Assembly: GCA_050084985.1 (NCBI GenBank)
Contig: JBITNC010000001.1
Location: 99,820,001 to 99,884,000, forward strand
Origin: Nageia nagi
Lineage: Eukaryota; Pinophyta
Length of the DNA: 64,000 nt
Direction: 5' to 3'
The number at the start of each line of letters is the position of its first letter. Positions within the stretch are counted from its first letter, which is position 1. Positions 1 to 13,100 of the stretch are shown piece by piece. Both the position numbers and the translations under genes were made by a program. The notes beneath the pieces are model-generated. The model was not told where the DNA came from. It made no database searches and worked only from the letters and a program-made list of their open reading frames with translations.

Positions 1-954
1 TCTTCATGCTCAATATCTGGTATAGTAAGCATAATGTCAATGCTACAGGTAGTGGTAGCACTAGGCTTGGTGATGCATTTGGTGTCAGGATTTTGAGAGA
101 TTGAAGGGTTCAGTATTGGATGCATTTTGGAGGATTCTAGGTGTGTTTTAACATGAACTAGGCCTAGAAACAGTCTTCTACACAACTAACCCGATTTGGG
201 AAGACCGACCTGGTGTTTGATCGGAGTATCTACCCGACTATCAGCGCTAGTGTTGCAGGCAACGTCAACACTAGGGCACAATGCGTGTTTCAAGGGAGTT
301 GTATTGTTTATTAGCCATTTTGTAGTCGTTTAAAGAGTTGGAAGCCATTAGCAACTGAAGGGGCATCAGTTTTGATCTATATACTACCTTGAGCACTTCA
401 TAGAAGGTTGTTGATTCATTGTAGATGAATTGATAGGATTTGAGAGTGGTTGTAAGGGTTTATGAATCCATGACTGATCATCTTGAAGCCATTAAAATTG
501 CAGACCTGATACAATTGGTTGAGGAGTTTAAAAGGCTTAGAAGTTTGGAGTTGACGTTGTTAAAGGCAATTGTAATTATGCCTTGTCTTTATAATCTATT
601 TCCATTCACTTAATTGATAAATACGAACTGGTTGAAGTGGATGTACTTCAATATTGAGGGTAACCACTACAAACACTTATGTCATCTTGTATGTGTGTTT
701 GCAATATCTTTTACTTTGTTTCATTTCCTTTCTACAGCAATATGCAATATATATAATGGATGATATAAGAAATTAATAAGCATAAGAAATCTATATTTGA
801 GGATCCTAGTAAGCCATAGGCTTCAAGTGATTACATATCAAATACGCCTAGCACTCTAGCACCACAAAGCCAAAATACACATTCCTTGTTCCCAGTCCTT
901 GGCAACCCTTGGGGTTCAATCAAATTGTTCAAGAATGTTTGCACATCAATTTTA
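1..954. other. No gene recognised
   Basis: No reading frame or repeat that I can assign. The DNA is AT-rich with stops in all frames. The stretch around 180-300 is a little more GC-rich but matches nothing I know. It may be the outer part of the decayed element that follows. Confidence 0.4.
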
Positions 955-1225
955 ACAACATCCCTATCATCTTCAAGATTATCATTTTCAAAATTATCTC
1001 CAGAATCATCTATGTAGGTTGCAACTATAGTTCGCCCTCCATTAGCACAAGTTGCCTGCCAACAAGCTTCCAATCCTCCATAATCTACATAAGCTCTATA
1101 TTTCTCCCCTTGTCAATTTGCAAAATCCTAATAGTTAAATCTCTATACTACATTTAGCTATTAATCTATTTTTATTCCATGGACATAGTAGTATCTTAAT
1201 ATACTATTCTCTTTTTTGTGTTCAT
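955..1225. repeat. Diverged direct repeat, copy 1 (candidate LTR remnant)
   Basis: This stretch resembles 6600-6860 in the same orientation: both have an ATTATCATTTTCA block, then CAAGTTG, then CTTCCAATCCTCCAT, CAAAATCCTAAT and an AT-rich tail ending near CTTTTTTGTGTTC. The two copies bracket gag (1.7 kb) and RNase H (6.0 kb) pieces, so they could be remains of the two LTRs of one Ty3/gypsy element. Divergence is high and no TG/CA ends or target duplication were found. Confidence 0.45.
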
Positions 1226-1678
1226 AAATCAGTGCACTCAATTCTACATGAGTTTTTTTCTGCAAAAACGTTTTTCACCAAAACCCTAGGTTTCGTCGAT
1301 ATTTTTCTTAAATACAATGAACCTTAGACACCCTAAAACCTTTTCCCAAATTGTAGGTTTTTAGTGAAACCAATATCTTGGAAAAACCCTTATGAAAAAT
1401 CATCTAAAATCCAAAAAAAAACTACCTAATCCAAAGCCTTGTCAAAACCTTAGATTTGACCTTAGCGTATCATGGGTTTATGATTTCATATGAATCTAAT
1501 TGAACAATTTTTCAAAGCTAGTGTTATGGAAGAGAAATACTAATTTTTCTTACAACATAATCAAATTACTTAGAACAATCAAACACACAGAACAACTAGA
1601 ATAGTCAAAATGTTCAAAGTCCAACTCCACCCACTTCTAGGGTAAGTATAATCAAAAACAACAAATTTAAGAAAACTA

Positions 1679-2330
1679 TTGGATCTAGATAGGATTGAGA
1701 TAAAATCTATGACAATTGAGAATGATCCACATTGTTCTTACAAAAATCTCAACCAAACTCCTCTTTCCCTAGAAATACAAAATGCTTCTCTTCCTCAAGG
1801 TTACAAACCTCCAACATTTGAAATGTTTAATGTAAAAGGATTTCCAAAGCAACATCTATTATTATTTCAAGAATGCAATGTGAAATTTGGAAATGATGAC
1901 AAACAAATGGCTAGATTCTTCCCTAGGAGTTTAAAAGGTGTAACATTTGATTGGTTTTACAAGCTTATTCATAGATCTCTCCATAGTTTTGAAAAACTAG
2001 ATGATGCATTTATCAATTAGTACAAAAAGAAAATCAAGAAAAAACCTACATTAGCATATCTATATGCAATTCAATAAGGTTGTACTAAGAAAGTTGAGAA
2101 ACTCAAAATTATATTCCTAGATTCAATAAATTATGGCAAAGCATCCATACTCCTATAGAAGAATTAGATGTCAATGAGATCCTTGTTAATTCGTTAATAA
2201 AAAATCTTTGTTAATTCATTAATAAAAAATCTAAGGCCTTATGTATGCGATAATATCAATTCGCCTTTTTGTAGTTTGACTCAAATGGTGCTCACCAAAG
2301 AAAAGTTCTTACTAAGGTAAGAATAATCAA
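1679..2330 (+). pseudogene. Ty3/gypsy-type gag remnant
   Basis: Decayed capsid (gag) gene of an LTR retrotransposon. The open part (to 2020) contains the plant gag signature: a PPTFEMFNVKGFPKQHLLLF region followed by ARFFPRSLKGVTFDWFYKL, matching the 'FP.SL.G.A..WF..L' core of retrotransposon gag proteins. After the stop at about 2018 the same type of sequence continues in other frames: 'NEILVNSLIKNLRPYV' near 2170-2245 and 'SLTQMVLTKEKFLLR' near 2275-2320. No ATG is needed to explain it; the 1679 start is only an alternative TTG. It pairs with the RNase H piece at 5970. Pol between them is not readable. Confidence 0.75.
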
Positions 2331-2818
2331 ATATTGAAACCCTAGTGGTGGTTACAATGTGAAAAAGCTCTATCCTGTAAAGAATAGTGATACCAATATA
2401 GTCAATGCAATTGAAAGTAATGATCACATTCGACAAACAAGATCTCAAACTCAAAGGTGGATAATCTTTTTCCCTCTACCACCACAAAAAATACTTAATG
2501 ACCTATTACAATAACAGCTAATCAGATTAACTTCAGAATACAACAAAATTAGTTTTGTATCGGGAAAAATCATATTGTGGTACCACCAAACTAAAAATCA
2601 TACTACAAACCAATGTCTCAAACTTAGAAATGAAATGCAGCATTGATCAATAAAGGAAAAATGTTTGCCGAACTACAATAGCCAATAATCAAGTTAATAA
2701 TCAGAGTAAAAGTGTCAATAATATTGAAGAATTCATGGAATACAATTTACATGATTTGTGTGGTGCAAAATTTTTTTATCAAAAGTTATACACATGTTTG
2801 CCCCGGATTGCATCTAGT

Positions 2819-2978
2819 ATACCAACATTCTTGAACCCAAAGCTCAAAGCGCCAATGTTCTAGGGCATTAGAGCCAGAAAGTCAGCAATCTACCAATATA
2901 CCAACATTCTAGAATCCAAAACTCAAAGCAACAATGTTCTAGGACATTAGAGCTAGAATGTCAACAATCTATAAGTCC
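2819..2978. repeat. 79-bp tandem duplication
   Basis: Two consecutive copies offset by 79 bp, each running from ATACCAACATTCT through a CTCAAAG block, CAATGTTCTAGG and CATTAGAGC. A related CACCAACATTCTAGACC motif recurs near 6330, inside the same decayed element. Confidence 0.75.
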
Positions 2979-5969
2979 TATCTTGGAATGTCTAGATCAA
3001 AGCCAGGTGTAATGTACCTTTCTAAAACATGCACAACTTCTCAACACAATTTTGCATTCATTCACAAATTAGGGCACAATAATGAATGTTCATTCACCAT
3101 CCAATAATGCTCTCAAGATTGAAATATTATAACTGTAACCAGATCTGATATATAGCAGTGAAGAAGCTCATACAACATGCCAAACCAACCAAACTAGGAC
3201 ACAATTGCAGATCTGTAACATAACAGTAATGTGCATCCAAAACACTCTAATTTGCATACATTCCCATGCACAACGAATGATAACAGTACAACAATAGTAG
3301 AAGAACATTCATTCACATTCGATGAGTAATATGAGAGCCAAATATCATGAATAATAACCAAGAATAAGTATAGAAACACAGGGATGCATCCCTCCCCCTG
3401 AAGAACGTGTTTCCCCATCCCCCGAAACATGGGTACGTCGAAGGGAGGTTTCCCCGTCGTACCCTTTTTGGGGGAAACGGTCAGGCTGTCTTAGAAACAT
3501 TTCCAAGCCTTAGGGAGCCGTCCGATCAACCATCCCGTTTTGCTTTATAATATCAAAATTATAATTTTAAGCAAGAGTACAAAGCATCTCCAACTGCACG
3601 ATGGGACGTAGATCAAGAAGATCCAAGCTAGAATGATGAGGATGAGGATTAGGAGGAGTTTCTTGGACTTTTGGTGGACGCTCTTCAGTTGGATGATGTT
3701 GAAAAGGATAGCTTCTCAAATAGATCAACAAAGGATGGGCCATTGGACTTAAGAGTCATTACACTTAGAGTAATAGTTTTACTTTAGTTTTCATTTTGAC
3801 TTCACATATGACATTATGATCATTTTGACTTCACATATGAGTGATATGATATTAATTATTACTATTATGTACTTGATTCAACTTAATGACATTATATAAT
3901 TATGGGTCATTGATTATGCTATTAGCCTATTTCTCATTCATATTTGAATATTAATATTTTAGTAACTTAGTTTCACTTTCAAATTTCAGTATTCAAATTT
4001 CAAGTTTCAGTATTTTGAGTTCTCAGTGACAATTTTGTATTTTTATTTTTATTTTTACTATTTGATATTTAATTTCATATTTGATTCAAATTGAATGTTT
4101 CATGAATGAATTCAATTATTGATTGAATCAATGAATTGATAATATGAATGTAGAATCAGACAATATCTTTATTTCTAAAAACTTTGAAACTTTTGGGAAT
4201 TTAATAGTTATATACTTACCGTTTCCAAGCCATCCCCTAAAATCAGGTCCTTGTACTCTACTATCCTCGGGTACATGTATCACCGTACCTAACCCATGTG
4301 TAACCTTGGGCTATAACAAGCCTATAACAAGTTCTAGGGCAAATCCCAAGACTCCAAAAATGCATAATAAAGACTCCTAATGGCTGGCACAACTCACCAA
4401 GTAGCAAGAATGGCTGGCACAAGTCTCTAGATAGCTCCCAAGATCAAGCGCTTGGGCTAGAAGGTCCTCCAACGTTAGCACAAGCTCTCCAAGTGTATGT
4501 AATTGCGAATGTGCCACTTCTAGGCTAGGGAGCAACCCTAGACCATAGAAGGAAGAGAAGGAAGCATCCCCAACTCCGAGATGATCCGAATCAAATGCCA
4601 AATTATGATGATCAACAAGTGGTGAATCTTTCCTCCTTTTATGGGTGCTTTTACCTTGAAATTACCAATAATTAAACTCTTGGCCGACTTAGAATAAAAT
4701 ATTTTTCCCTTAGCCGTCTCTCTTTTTCGGCCCGTGATATTAGAATCTTAGTTTCCTGGGTGAACTTCAATTTGCAATATATCCTTCGTTGCTTGATGAA
4801 ACCATACCGTGTAACCTATCAAAACAAATGGTAGAAGATTCTCCATCCATTCCAAAAGACAAATCAATGATCCAAGACTTATGACAAAAGTTATGCCTTC
4901 AACAAGGTTTCTCAAAATTTGGGACATTACAACAGGACACCTAGATTCAATCGCAGATTATAATTTCAACCAATTTCATACCATAGTACATACTACATTC
5001 CCAAGAGTAAGAGCAACTTAGCAAAGTTAGATCAGGAGGATCAACAAGCATTTGTAGATGAAGACAGCAATGATGATAGCCAGGATATATTCCAAATCCC
5101 ATGATTTTGATCCATACTTCAATGATACTGCACTTAACAAACTATATAACCAATTTTCTCAATTGTTCAATGGTGAAAGCAAAACAAGTACAACATATCC
5201 TAGTTCTCTTGATTCATCCAAAATGGAAATTTTTGATCTTTATAATGAAACTTACAATACTATAACAATTGTCTTTGGCAAAAAGTTTGTTCAATTGTGT
5301 GTTCTAATATTCTCAAGACACGCTCGCTAGGCATGCAATATCACAACTATCACATATGACCAAAAAATGTGTTCATCTCTATGGACAATAGTGCAATTCC
5401 TATGCTATACATACCACCTACTATGAATGGTAAGTATCATCCACTATTGCAACACACAAGGTATGTTTTTAAAAAATTTCTTTCATCTTTCACATTATCA
5501 ATCTACATAGTTTTCACTTGCATTTTCATTGTTAGAATAGTTGCATATTTGCATTTATCAAACACAACTTATATGTATTCCTAACATCTTACTTCATACA
5601 TATCTTGTTCAGCATTGAATAGTTCTTTGGTTATCTCAATAATCACTTGATTTCTCTCTTATGCATGTGTATCTTTATCCCTTGAACTTTCCATCTTTGA
5701 TTTCCCGTTTTGCTTGTTTTCATGAGAGTTCTCCATCTATTTGATTTTCATTGTTTTGCTTCTACTTTTGGCCGGCCAACTTTTCTCTTCGCCTTTGTAA
5801 TTTGCATTGATCTAATTATTCGTTTTGGTGAAACCAAAGTTTATTTCACAATCAAAGCAATTATCTTCAAAATTGAACAAGAACTCATTCAACTCACACT
5901 AACCCTTTTAACAAAGAACTTTTGGATGTGTGGATGAATTTTGCAGAAAATGAAAATAACATGTAAAAA
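2979..5969. other. No intact gene; decayed element interior
   Basis: Stop-rich sequence between the gag and RNase H remnants. A more GC-rich patch at 3380-3540 (runs of CCCC/GGGG around GTTTCCCC) and an acidic reading near 3600-3720 (many Asp/Glu codons) look foreign to the AT-rich surroundings but match no family I can name. Short ORFs at 4144, 5058 and 5710 have no recognisable motif. Confidence 0.4.
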
Positions 5970-6134
5970 CTATTTGTTGATGGTTCCAAGTGCACCCATG
6001 GGACAGGAACAAGAATAGTACTCATTTCTCAAAATAATGGGGCAATCCCCACATCATACAAGTTGTCAACCATAGACATTAAGGAGATTCCAAGACCAAT
6101 GAACATCATGCACCTCAAAAGGTACTATGCTTAA
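5970..6134 (+). pseudogene. Retroelement RNase H fragment fused to pol C-terminal tail
   Basis: A 54-codon open stretch starts with LFVDGSKCTHGTGTRIVLIS, the first strand and catalytic-Asp region (FVDGS..) of a plant-type retroelement RNase H. After about 36 codons it passes directly into IPRPMNIMHLKRYYA and a stop, which resembles the usual extreme C-terminus of Ty3/gypsy polyproteins ('...NI.HLKKYY'). The rest of RNase H and all of the integrase are missing, so this is an internally deleted pol. It lies in the same orientation as the gag remnant at 1679, and the direct repeat at 6600 follows. Confidence 0.7.
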
Positions 6135-6404
6135 ACATTTATTTCCAATGCACTTTTTTGTAGTTTTTGCTCTTTCATGATAGATTAGACTGGTTTTTCA
6201 CATTTCTTCTCCATCTCAAAAAGTTGTTTTCCCATGCCCACACTTTTGGACATGTGCAATAGAAACACCCGCACTCTACGTTACACTATCCATAATGCCT
6301 GCACTTTAGGGACAACAATCCTAAAACACCAACATTCTAGACCTAAAGGCTTTTTCTATCAAAGATCAATTGCATTTCTGATCTTCTGAAATATCAATTT
6401 ATGA

Positions 6405-6600
6405 ATTATAATTGCCTGAAATATCTTCTGAAATTATCATTTCCACAATTATCATTTCTTCAATTATCAATTCTAGAACTATTATTTCTACAATTATCAT
6501 TATGAAATAACTTCTGTAACTATCATCCCCAATGACTTCTATAATTATCAATTCTTGAACTAACATGTCTTCAATGTTCTGGAATGTTTTCATATCCATT
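6405..6600. repeat. Short-period repeat of ATTATCA/CTTCTG motifs
   Basis: About twelve imperfect units of 12-18 bp built on 'AATTATCATTTCTTC' and 'GAAATATCTTCTGAAATT'. It opens a frame on the minus strand rich in Ile/Glu which I regard as a repeat artefact. Confidence 0.6.
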
Positions 6601-6860
6601 ATAGGATCATCCCCAATAGAATAATCTTCAAAATTATCATTTTCAGAATCATCTCTAAATTTGCTACAACTAAGGTTTCACTCCAAAAACACAAGTTGTC
6701 CGTCAACAAACTTCCAATCCTCCATCATCCAAATAAGTTCTCTATCTCCTCTTGGCAACTGGCAAAATCCTAATTGCTAGATCTTTATATTCTATTTTCA
6801 TTCTACAGACATAATAAATGTATTTATTTTAATACATTGTTGTCTTTTTGTGTTTGTCCA
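6600..6860. repeat. Diverged direct repeat, copy 2 (candidate LTR remnant)
   Basis: Partner of 955-1225, same orientation, about 5.65 kb away. Shared blocks include CTTCCAATCCTCCAT and CAAAATCCTAAT. It lies downstream of the pol C-terminal tail, where a 3' LTR would be expected. Confidence 0.45.
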
Positions 6861-7770
6861 TCTTTATAAGATTACAAATTTATGCATGGGTTTGCAGATA
6901 TCAAAAATGCAATTCACGACAATACCAATGGTTAATGTGTTTGGATTTTTGAACATTATTTTGGGTTGATGCCTAAATATTCCATTTTTTCTTGCTGCCT
7001 TGGTTGACCAATTGAATCATTGTGGTGTTTCAGCACCCAACAAGGTTCAAAACCCAGCAGCAACTTACACAAATGATGTTGGCACTTTGTGATGACATCA
7101 TAGATGATGCTAAGGTATAATGGTGACAACTTATAAACCCTGTAATCCCTCATTGAATGAACAAAAAAAAAAAACTAGAGGTTGATGAACAAACAGCCAC
7201 CATTCTGAAGATACACATACCCTCGCAATTATATCCACAGCAGGCACACATTTGACATCCTAGAATAAGGGCAACATACACCCAAATATGGCAAAGATAC
7301 ATATCGTGTCTGCTGTATGGTCCTCCCACAGCACAGTTATATGGCTATGCACCCTACATGGAAAAAGCATTGTCAATTATGAAGAAGCAGAAGCATTGCT
7401 TAAAGGAAATTAAACCATGATCTAAAGAACTTTTGGGTGGTCTTATAGGTAAATGACCCTGCTACAACAGATGAACACAAAGATGCAGGCACCAACAGAC
7501 CAAATTACAAGTTGCACCTCTAAATCCAAAGCAAAATTATACATGCAATCCTCTAACAAGAACATTCGTGATTCCTTTTAAATGTCTACAGAAATGGATA
7601 TCTCGTATCATATAAAAGATGCTAGAAATGCCCTATATCTCAAAGGTCAGCTAGTAGAGAAAACTACCTCCCACGCTACTGACTAGAAACATTGAACTTA
7701 ACTATTAGAAGAACCAGGGAGTCCAGGAAGAGTCAGGGCCGATCAACTCAAACTGGGCGCCTCCAAGGGC
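6861..7770. other. No gene recognised
   Basis: AT-rich, stop-containing in all frames. A run of about 12 A residues lies near 7160. I see nothing assignable. Confidence 0.4.
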
Positions 7771-8438
7771 TGGCACATGATTCAAAAAGATAAAATCTTG
7801 TCTTTTGAAATCATGCGACTAGGCCTAGAGGCCGTCCAAACCGGAAGAGAGGCTCGAAGACGGAATTTGGGTACTTGCAAACCCAACACATGCCTCCAGG
7901 AGACAAAATCTTGTCTTTTATGGGCATGCGCCAAGCACAAGAAGTAGGCTGGAGCGAAATGGAGCATGAAAAATCTAAGGCTAGTGCATGGTTTTGAAAG
8001 ACAACATCTTGTCTTTTTGAACCACGCAACTTGGCAAGGAGGACAAATTCAGCAAGTTCAGGAGTCGGGAAGTGAACTATGCGCCAAGCCTGGAAGGGCT
8101 TCCAATTCGAGCAAAAGTGAAAAATTTGACAAGTCACAGACTTAGAAACCCCAAGATCAGTTCAAGTACATCGAGGGGGGCTGGCACATGATCTCAAAAG
8201 ACAAGTTCTTGACTTTTTGAGGCATGCGCCAAGCCCAGGAAACCTCCAAGATCCGAAAAAGACAAAAATTTGGCAAAGGCATGAACACTTGAGCACCAAA
8301 TCACAAAAATTAGGCCATCTAGAGGTTGGAGCATGATCCAATCTTGCCTTTTTGAACCATGTGACCAAGCTGGCTGGGTAGGCCAGGCTAGCGCATGCCT
8401 CAAAAAGTCACAAACTTGACTTTTGAAATCATGCGCTC
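7771..8438. repeat. Array A: six 50-bp palindromes
   Basis: Six dyad-symmetric units at about 7771-7821, 7885-7934, 7983-8032, 8182-8231, 8326-8366 (shortened) and 8389-8438. Consensus arms are TGGCGCATGATTTCAAAAAG and its reverse complement, with an inner AGACAA/TTGTCT core. Four of the six are 50 bp within my counting error, a fifth is 51. Spacers are 48-150 bp and not obviously conserved. The array lies on the 3' side of coding copy A. The same unit length and GCGCAT/ATGCGC or GTCGCAT/ATGCGAC ends occur in array B at 13.7-15.2 kb. Confidence 0.8.
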
Positions 8439-8550
8439 AAATTTTATCATTCATGCATCCTAGGGCTTGCGCAAGCACTTGGGAGACAAGCTGCTCCAAC
8501 GTGGGTGTGTTCTCTACCTGGAAACCCACGCACAATCCTTGAGAGGGTAA

Positions 8551-8815
8551 TTCAGCTCCGGACTTCGCTAGGGACCTCGAGCGGTTGAAACAAGATTGCG
8601 TCATCTCCATTCGTGAGAGACAACAACCCCTTCCCCAAAGGGCCAAATTCTCGAGGAATGGTTTTGCAACCATCAGAGACACAAATTGGCAAAATGTTGA
8701 CCCTATGCAGATGAGGGAGAGCATTCGTGGCCTTCCTGTTGGTATGTTTTTCTTTCCTCGCTCAAAACATGCACAAGACTTGGAGGAAACAACATTACTT
8801 GTTCTCGCCTGAAAG
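8551..8815 (+). other. Exon-like open stretch, unknown
   Basis: An open reading of about 85 codons (upstream stop near 8535, stop about 8811) has a protein-like composition, with DFARDLERLKQDC followed by RERQQPLPQRAKFSR. A possible acceptor (TAATTCAG) precedes it, and a consensus donor GTATGT follows GGCCTTCCTGTTG near 8742. It could be a captured exon inside a repeat. I do not recognise the protein. Confidence 0.2.
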
Positions 8816-8829
8816 GACTAGTTACCCCA

Positions 8830-10107
8830 AGCACTCACATGGAATATGGTCTTGATGGCTCAGGAGTCAGAGATGCATGTTGTTAACCGTATACAAGGGA
8901 AACTTGGATCACGATTCCTTTCCTTAATAAGGAAAGATTGCAAATATGAATGAAAGCAAAGAAAGATCACAAATGCAAGGAAAGAACACGGGGATAAATG
9001 CAAGGGAATGCGAGGAAAGGAAAGGATCTATGAGGACGTCACCAAGGATACAATGTCTCGGCAGGTCATCCTCAGATTCATTAAGGTCGATACACTCACT
9101 ATCAAGCCAGGCAGCAAATAGCAAATACACTTAAATCACTACCAAACGAGAGCAGGAAGCTGTAAGGTCTTTATGGAAGACTCAATGGAAAGAGTAAGGA
9201 TGGGGTGAGAGCACAAGTGTAGTAACCTAACCGAATGATATAAAGACAAGTTGTAAGCCTCAGAATATATCCACTTATGTGCAAACTATGCAAAGAAGGA
9301 TCAAACTCTTTCACAAAATAATCAATATGCAGTTCATAGAAAGAACCATTCAGATATGCATAATCCCACAAATGATGTTCCTCACAGTATAACTTTATGA
9401 TTTTATTCCTCTAAACAAAAACACATTCATATTGATTTTCAATAACAGAACATACATAGAACCCCTTATGCAGCAATCTTCTATGCAATGGAATGTGAAT
9501 CTTATGACATGCAAAGGCTCAAAATGATTGTACAAATGAACTCAATAGCCTCAATCTCAAGATGCAAGAACTCCTATATATGATGCTTTCATTATGTGCA
9601 AAGTTCCATGCAAAAATAGTACAAGATCATATCAAAAATTCCTCAAGCAAAATCCCATATGTAAAATCCCTTTTCTAAATGGCCCAAATGAGGTATAAAT
9701 AGGCCATTAGAAGTGATGCCCTAAAGGCATCAAATCTGACATGGCATGCACACACAAAACACATACCGATACAAAATTAGATATCATCACGCAAGACTAT
9801 GTAAGTGGCATCTAAAGTTGACAAAATATAGATGCCACAGCTGCAATGCATCTACTCTACATCTATTCTATCCAACAGAATATCAGATATGCAATAAATA
9901 GACTGAAAAGGTCTGACATCAAAACCGGCAAGAGCAAAACCTCATCCTTGCACTGGTCAGAGTCATGAATGAATCTGACAAATATGATCTGGCAGGAGCA
10001 AAACCTCATCCCTACGCCAATCAAATCAAAGTAAAGTCTAACAAGCAACCTGTATGCATTAAACATAAAAAAAGGTATCACAGAGGAAGCCTGCGAGTGA
10101 ATCAGAT
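8830..10107. other. Non-coding flank of copy A, possible LTR
   Basis: No coding sequence. A plus-strand TATAAATAGG lies at 9694-9703, and a purine-rich stretch at 8930-9050. This is the region 3' of coding copy A. By analogy with copy C, which has an LTR-like block next to its 3' end, it may be an LTR remnant, but I could not find two matching ends. Confidence 0.25.
9694..9703 (+). promoter_or_regulatory. TATA-box-like sequence
   Basis: TATAAATAGG on the plus strand in an otherwise non-coding region; good match to the plant TATA consensus. No confirmed transcript or gene depends on it. Confidence 0.25.
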
Positions 10108-13100
10108 CTAGGCCATATCTGATTTGGTACAAGTGGAGTTCCACTCCTCGCTGGTGAGACCATAGGATTTGATGGTCTCCCCTAAGAACACCACGTTCTT
10201 CTGCATGCCCCTAGAGATCATACCAATAATACTACCATTCTGCCAAGAGTAATCCTCGATCTTCTTGATAGTGGCCTGCATCTGGTACCTGCAAATGACC
10301 ATCCGCCTCTCATGCACGATAGGAAGTCCTGCCTTCAACAAATTTAGATCCTCGACCTCAAGATGCTCCTGGATCAGATTTTGGGCCTCTACCAATACTG
10401 CTTCCTTCTTTCAAACATTATTATCCTCCCTTGGAATTTGAGCGGATAAAGATATTCGCTCATTTGCTCCTCCACCTCCTTTCGCAAGGGGATCTTTACT
10501 TTGAGGACAACATTGCACTTCTCAAGTGTGTGGTTCAACCAATCATGGTGATAGGTGAACTCATGGCTGTAGACCAATTTCTCGGGGTTATCGACGAAAG
10601 TGTGCTGCAGGTGGGAGGCATTGGGTAGGTAACTATCCAACTAGCCGAGGTGAGTAGTAATCTGAGCTTTGAGATCCCTGATCTCAACGCCCTCGGCTAG
10701 GAGCTTGTAAATGCGTGAAGACAATCTCTCGATGATCTCCACCATCTCATTCTTGAACTGCTCCTTCATGAGTTCCCACCCCTCATGGAAGGAAGTTTGT
10801 TTTTGCAAATGTAAGGGAGTGGTGCTGATTTTCTGGAACTCCTTTATAATTTTCCAACTGGCTGTGAGCTCCTTCTTTAATTTCTTCACTTCCTTTTTAG
10901 CTTCATAGCCTTCCTATTCCATGACTGCAACCTTCTAGGTAACAATGTGTTTCCTGGCCGTTAACCCCAGCTTGATTGGCATCTTGAAAGTTTCGATAAG
11001 ATAGTCCTCGGCCCTTTGAGGATGTTTCTCCTTGGAGTAGCAATGGCTGATAGAGATCTCCTTTCGAGAGGTGGAGATAAAAGTGTCCACCCTTCGAATT
11101 TTCTCCCCATCCGAAAGTTCTTCTTCCTCGTCCTCAGACCGCAAGTCCTGGTCTATATCTTCATCGTGAGCCGTACTCATGTTGAGGGCTCTAAGGCATG
11201 CATCTAGATCAAGATCTGGATGTTCGATCGCTAGTCGAGGGGGGAACCTTTGAACCAGCAACCTACCTTTATCAACTTTCTTGGCCTCCTTTGCTAGGGT
11301 AGTTGAAACTACTGCCATCTCCTTGTCCTGATGCTCTTCCTGCCTCCTCTTCTTCTTCTGTTCTTCTGTCTCTCCTTCGTCCTCTTCATCTCCTCCACTA
11401 CCGCCTAGAGATATGCTATTACTTCAAAGCTGGGGAGATTTATCATGACTCCTCTTAGTAGAGGTCTTACGCAAGGGTGACCTTTTCCTGGGTTCGGAAG
11501 GAGAGGATTTGGAGGCAGCCACCTCTCTAGCGCACTTCTGGCCAAGTATATGGACTTCATCATCATAAGTGCCTACGTCCACTATCTCATCTTCCGGGAT
11601 GGTTTCTACTTCCGTCTCATCAGGTGCTGAAGCACAAATGGCTATGTCTTCTAGCTGAGGTGAATGGGCAGCATTGGCATCACCTCCCTCTTCTTCTTCT
11701 CCCTGGCTCTCTGACTCTTCTGCAGAGTCTTCAACCCTACGGTCAGGGTTTCCATCAACTTCTTCATCAAAATAAGAGGAAGAGGTCTCAAAGCTGCTAG
11801 AACTTTGCTGTAAAGGGGGAACTTTCCCTCTTTGTCCAGGAGAATGGATCGATCTGGAAGGAATCGCTTCCGTGGGGGATTCACTCCCACATGTTGTGTT
11901 TATCACATCGTCCAGCACATCTAAAGGGAGAGCACAATAACCAGCATCTTTAAGGTCAACTTCCAACACACTACGCTTGTTGGGCTGCAACAAGCAAGGG
12001 CTTCTCTTTTGGTGAGGACGTTGTGTAGGCAAGAGATTTGATCTTCAAAGTGGCCTCCTTAGATCGAGGTTTGATAGTTCAAGGCCTCTGAGGAGGCTTT
12101 TCTGCCTGAAGGGGAGCCTTCTTTTTACTCAAATGAGCTGTGATGCGCGCAATTTCCCCTTCGTCCTGCACATTCCTATACCTTTCTTCAACCCCCAAAG
12201 ACTTGTGAGGAAATTGAATGGCCTGATGAAAAGTAGTCTCATAGAAACAGGCAATCATCCCCTCGGGATCATATTTCCTAGCAGTAGCTTCCCTTAAGAA
12301 GTTATACTATTGTAGCTCCTCCCACATATGTGTTGCCTCCACCCAAGTCTGGCACACATATCCAAATATAGAAATAGGCAAGTTGATGGTGGCGTTTTTC
12401 TTCTTCTAGACCTTCTCCTTCAGGAACAAGAGCTGCCTGGGAAACTCCATGAGGACCAACCTGTCGCTGACATACCTGGGCAGGAGCATGGGCTGCTCCT
12501 TCGAGCCATAAACTCTAATGTAGGTGAAGTCAGCGTCATGCAGAAAAAGGTCTACATGCACGCGAATAGCCTAGATAGCAACATCAGAAACCCTCTTCAC
12601 CACGGACTCTCCTTTGATATCCTTGTAGATATCATATTCCCAGGCGTCAGTTTTTTCATAAAAATACTCAAATTTATTTTGGCACCACCATTTCTGGTAT
12701 GCCCTCCACACAAGGATGTTCTTCTCTCCCAAGTATCTCTCATCAGCCAGCTCCTTGGATCTGACGTTGTCGTGCAATAACAAGTACACCAAGTAAGAGT
12801 TCATGTAAAATCTCTTTCATGAGCCAAACAAAGACAACTGGTAGCGCAGGGCATCAATAATAACCCCTGCCCACCGAATGAACCTCCCAAACTGATTGCA
12901 GCCATAAATCTTGTGAACTCCCTCCAGTACTTGGCATCACTCTCTTGACCGGTTACTCTTGATAATAAGGTGATCAATTTTGCCACCACTGGTAGAAATT
13001 CTTCTTTTCGCGCAGTGATCAACCTATGCCTCTAAAGGTTCTGAAATTCCTCAAGCAACCAAGGTCTAATATAGTCTCCAGGCCGAGAAGTGCAGTCATG

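Noticed and set aside
3380-3540. CCCC/GGGG-rich patch as a separate transposon end
   Set aside because: No inverted ends, no target duplication and no second copy; the patch at 24150-24450 is similar only in composition.
4377-4601. 74-codon minus-strand ORF
   Set aside because: No homology pattern, and the plus strand shows internal short duplications (GGCTGGCACAA) that explain it.
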